In this document: positions 61,442 through 64,000 of the stretch, piece by piece | Position numbering within the stretch: the stretch's first letter is position 1 | Layout: every line of letters begins with the position of its first letter | Source: RGIG6178 sp045118975 | GTDB lineage: Bacteria > Bacillota_I > Bacilli_A > RFN20 > DUOF01 | Direction of reading: 5' to 3' | NCBI GenBank assembly: GCA_045118975.1 | Contig: JBGVCT010000016.1 | Span: forward strand, 100,572 to 164,571 | DNA: 64,000 nt | Position numbers and translations under genes: made by a program | Notes under the pieces: model-generated | The model's input: only the letters and a program-made list of their open reading frames with translations | Databases searched by the model: none | Told to the model about the DNA's origin: nothing

Positions 61442-62198
61442 CATAATATTTAATGTTGTTTTCTTTTAAGAATGATTTAATGACATTTGCACTAACACAT
61501 TCTCCAAGAGCAATGAATGGATAATTACTTACATGCTTATATTCTCCATTTATTAGGGTAGATTCCTCTACTATGTCAAATCCTAAATGATATTGTTTAG
61601 ATAAAGATTGAACTCCATATATTAAACCAAATTCATCAAATAAAGGACCACCACTTGTTCCTTTAATGCCCGGAGTTGATAGTTCAATACCTACAACCAT
61701 ATTTTCATTACCAACTAGTCTAGATACCATTCCTTCATTTGAAAATAAAGGAGTATTTTGATTGCCTTCATTAGTAAATAATAATTTATCTGTTTTAATA
61801 TCTATTTTATAATTATTAAATTCAGGAAAAGCAAATCCACTTCTTACTAGAAATTTACCAGGAGATACATTATCATCTTTTTTAAAATATGCATGTCCCT
61901 CATATAAAGGAGTATCACCATTAAATTTAATGATTGCTATATCATATGTTGGATGCATAATGATTTTTATATCATTTACATGATTATAACATCCATTAAA
62001 TTTAAAAATCGCTTTATTAGAGGCATTAGCAACATTAATAATACTAGTCACTACATGCTTACAAGTTAGTGCATAACCTTCTTCATTTATAAAAAATAAT
62101 GTTGCACTTCCTGGAATTAATTTATCAGAGTTTAATCTAGAAACAAATAATATCGGTCTAGTAAACTTGGATATTTCTTTTATAGCATTACTAAACAT
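61434..62198 (-). CDS. Trypsin-like serine protease without signal peptide
   Basis: 254 residues. The chymotrypsin-fold triad is recognisable: ALTCKHVV (His near 46), HPTYDIAIIKF (Asp near 85) and IKGTSGGPLFD (Ser near 182). There is no hydrophobic signal sequence, so it appears to be cytosolic or peripheral. ATG 62198 lies 8 nt inside the upstream gene, without a clear ribosome site, so translation is coupled; a TTG at 62216 is a possible alternative. Likely partner of the coiled-coil protein encoded just before it. Confidence 0.82.
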   Translation of the reverse strand: MFSNAIKEISKFTRPILFVSRLNSDKLIPGSATLFFINEEGYALTCKHVVTSIINVANASNKAIFKFNGCYNHVNDIKIIMHPTYDIAIIKFNGDTPLYEGHAYFKKDDNVSPGKFLVRSGFAFPEFNNYKIDIKTDKLLFTNEGNQNTPLFSNEGMVSRLVGNENMVVGIELSTPGIKGTSGGPLFDEFGLIYGVQSLSKQYHLGFDIVEESTLINGEYKHVSNYPFIALGECVSANVIKSFLKENNIKYYEK

Positions 62199-62934
62199 AG
62201 AACTTAATACCAACAAATATACAAAGACCTATTATAATTAATAAACAAATCCCAATATAGATATTGTTTAGGGTTAATTTTCTTTGTAACTTATTACATT
62301 TACTTTCAATTGTTTTTCTGCTTTTTTTACTCTCTTTTATCTCTTGTTTGAATTCTTTATCAGCATTTTCAATAAATTCTAGAGTTTTAGCGTTATCTTC
62401 AAGTACTTTTTTTAATCTAGTATCATTATCTCTTATTTCATAAACCATGTTTTTAACTTTTAATAAGTACTTTAATACTTCTGCTTCGCCATTATTAAGT
62501 TCGCTTAGTTCATCAATAGTATTCATGATGTTTTCATATTCATCGCTCATCTTGCCACTAGCTCCTAGTAATAGTACTAATAAATCTAATGTTTTTTGAT
62601 TTACTACAGCCATCTTAGACATATATTCAGATAGAATCTTAATACTTTCACTTTTTCTAAAGAATAACTCACTATTTTTTTGTGAACTAATTTTATTCAT
62701 AGCTATATCAACATCTTTTAATTCATTGACACAAAAGCTAACGTTTTCTTTTATAAGAGATATGAATTCATTGCTTTTTGGGTCAAGAGGTATATCGTCT
62801 ACACCAATAACCTCTTGATCTTTTAATTGTTTAACTACTCTAAAGTCTTCTTCATTAATAACTTGTTCATCTTTATTAGGGGTATTTAACCCTAAAGTTT
62901 CATCTACAATTAAATCTTTGTTATCTTTATTCAT
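62191..62934 (-). CDS. Coiled-coil protein with C-terminal membrane anchor, unknown
   Basis: 247 residues. An acidic N-terminal 55 residues, long helical region with coiled-coil tendency (about 60-215), and a single C-terminal membrane helix (about 224-245, IYIGICLLIIIGLCIFVGI), so a tail-anchored cytosolic protein. No family recognised. AGGTGAT sets ATG 62934. It starts 5 nt after the pheT stop and overlaps the protease gene, so the three genes are one transcript. Confidence 0.72.
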   Translation of the reverse strand: MNKDNKDLIVDETLGLNTPNKDEQVINEEDFRVVKQLKDQEVIGVDDIPLDPKSNEFISLIKENVSFCVNELKDVDIAMNKISSQKNSELFFRKSESIKILSEYMSKMAVVNQKTLDLLVLLLGASGKMSDEYENIMNTIDELSELNNGEAEVLKYLLKVKNMVYEIRDNDTRLKKVLEDNAKTLEFIENADKEFKQEIKESKKSRKTIESKCNKLQRKLTLNNIYIGICLLIIIGLCIFVGIKFYV

Positions 62935-62939
62935 AGTTA

Positions 62940-64000
62940 TCACCTAATTGATGCATCAAACTCTTTAATAAGTTTAGCTATTATTTCTTGATGAACAGGA
63001 TTTATATCATTATCATTTAATGTTTTATCCATTGCTTGATATGTTAATGAAATGGCAATTGATTTAGAATCACTATTTAAAGGAGAACCCTTATACAAGT
63101 CAAATATTTCAACATTTGTAACTAATCCTTTAGCATTTTTCTTTATTACTCTTATTAAATCATTTGCTTTAACTTCGTCTTTAACTAGTAATGAGATATC
63201 TCTACTTGAACTAGGGAATGTAGAAAATTTAGAGAACTTAACTTTACTAGCTTTAATTGCAAGTAATTGTTTTAAATTTAATTCTAGAACATAAGTATCG
63301 CTAATGTCATAATCTTTTCTAGTAAGTGGATGAACTTCACCAATATAACCAATTACTCTTTTATCTACAGTGATTTCACAACTTCTGCCTGGATGAAGAG
63401 CAGATAAATCTTTATTTACATTATATCCAACTCTATTAGTATCAACACCAACTATTTTAAAGATACCTTCTAAGATACCTTTCATACTATAGAAATCAAA
63501 GCTACCATCTTTTAACCAACGAGTTTCTTTAAATGAAGTAGTTATAGCAATAGAAAGTAATTCTTCCTCTACTTCATTTTGAGCATATACTTTAGCTATT
63601 TCAAATACAGCAACATTTTTGATATTTCTTGATTGATTATAGTTTATTGTTTCAAGTAATGTTGGAGTAAGTGATTTTCTCAAATATTGATGATCTTCAG
63701 TTATTGGATTAAGAATAGAAACCGCTTCCTCTTTAACTAAATAATTGAATTCATTTGCTCTTTTTTGAGTAGTAAGTGAATAATTAATAACATCATTTAT
63801 TCCTAAATCAATTAAATATTCTCTTAATGCTTTTCTTCTTAATTGATATGGAGTAAGCGAACCTTTAACATCATCATTTAATGGAAGAGTAGTAGTAAAT
63901 GTATCAAATCCATAAATTCTAATAATTTCTTCGATTAAATCTTCTTTGATTGTAATATCATTCCTTCTAGTAGGAGGAGTAACTGTATATACTTCATTTT
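62940..64000 (-). CDS. pheT: Phenylalanyl-tRNA synthetase beta subunit, 5' end outside the window
   Basis: The C-terminal 353 codons are in view; the frame continues without a stop through 64000. The last 100 residues are the FDX-ACB domain that binds the tRNA anticodon (FPSSSRDISLLV, then ILDLYKGSPL-type block, here VEIFDLYKGSPL). Upstream are NPITEDHQYLRKSLTPTLL and NKDLSALHPGRSCEI of the core. PheT pairs with PheS to charge tRNA-Phe. The TTG at 63683 is internal, not the start. Confidence 0.93.
   Translation of the reverse strand, partial: NEVYTVTPPTRRNDITIKEDLIEEIIRIYGFDTFTTTLPLNDDVKGSLTPYQLRRKALREYLIDLGINDVINYSLTTQKRANEFNYLVKEEAVSILNPITEDHQYLRKSLTPTLLETINYNQSRNIKNVAVFEIAKVYAQNEVEEELLSIAITTSFKETRWLKDGSFDFYSMKGILEGIFKIVGVDTNRVGYNVNKDLSALHPGRSCEITVDKRVIGYIGEVHPLTRKDYDISDTYVLELNLKQLLAIKASKVKFSKFSTFPSSSRDISLLVKDEVKANDLIRVIKKNAKGLVTNVEIFDLYKGSPLNSDSKSIAISLTYQAMDKTLNDNDINPVHQEIIAKLIKEFDASIR

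Noticed and set aside
1..64000. CRISPR arrays, insertion sequences, integrases, phage genes
   Set aside because: No regularly spaced direct repeats, transposase motifs or terminal inverted repeats were noticed on reading. The repeats in the giant surface gene are coding modules.
1..64000. Genetic code 4 (TGA = Trp), suggested by the Mollicutes-like base composition
   Set aside because: Genes such as those at 4252, 47867 and 60764 end in TGA, core genes use TGG for Trp, and the tRNA-Trp anticodon is CCA.

Overview
The window is AT-rich (roughly 30% GC by eye), tightly packed chromosomal DNA from a low-GC Bacillota. It probably comes from an uncultured gut-type lineage of class Bacilli close to the Erysipelotrichia/Mollicutes branch (RF39-like). 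Supporting signs are the Prp protease gene beside rpmA encoding an L27 with the cleavable N-terminal extension, an L21 leader, an ileS T-box, the rimP-nusA-ylxR-ylxQ-infB-rbfA operon, AGA-dominated arginine codons and strong AGGAGG/GGTGA ribosome sites. The standard code applies: several genes end in TGA, and the tRNA-Trp has a CCA anticodon. The genus assignment is inference. I see no rRNA, CRISPR array, IS element, integrase or prophage.

Layout. 1-9.3 kb: gpsA, a lipoprotein, a NUDIX hydrolase, a P-loop kinase-like gene that looks leaderless, two small membrane proteins (DUF4234, DUF2752), a PP2C phosphatase, an HD hydrolase and an ABC exporter. 9.3-15.6 kb: two large multi-TM proteins of similar layout around a patatin-like lipase and an RluA-type pseudouridine synthase, then an anchored extracytoplasmic protein. 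15.6-19.5 kb: tRNA-Arg(TCG), an unknown protein with a paralogue at 47.9 kb, acyl carrier protein, a YqeY-like protein, tRNA-Trp, an SDR plus desulfoferrodoxin pair and two small unknown genes. 19.6-23.9 kb: an SF2 helicase with a C-terminal membrane hairpin, then a HTH-ATPase-CYTH fusion behind a candidate operator. 23.9-28 kb: L21 leader-rplU-prp-rpmA, obg, a LysM protein, a CpaE/MinD-like ATPase and an overlapping 30-residue membrane microprotein. 28.1-33.4 kb: a 1740-residue secreted repeat protein.

34-38.6 kb: T-box-ileS-lspA-rluD. 38.7-43 kb: an M29 aminopeptidase and a 974-residue protein of unknown function. 43-47.8 kb: the rimP-to-rbfA translation operon. 47.9-53.5 kb: the second paralogue, an unknown gene, PepV-like dipeptidase, alanine racemase, and a TM protein paired with an SPFH/zinc-ribbon protein. 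53.5-58.1 kb: mostly minus-strand metabolic genes (methyltransferase, short pyrophosphatase, cupin, alpha/beta hydrolase, pyrimidine-nucleoside phosphorylase) with one plus-strand PHP phosphoesterase. 58.2-61.4 kb: an RsmF-type methyltransferase, tmcAL and a lipoprotein. 61.4-64 kb (minus): pheT (5' end outside the window), a coiled-coil tail-anchored protein and a signal-less trypsin-like protease.

Most of the window is housekeeping for translation, RNA modification and the envelope. The candidates for something new are the two-member paralogue family, the membrane-tethered helicase, the HTH-ATPase-CYTH regulator with its inverted repeat, the orphan CpaE-like ATPase with its microprotein, the 974-residue protein, and the pheT-linked protease module. 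Terminator hairpins repeatedly absorb the stop codon of the gene they end, a sign of a compact genome.
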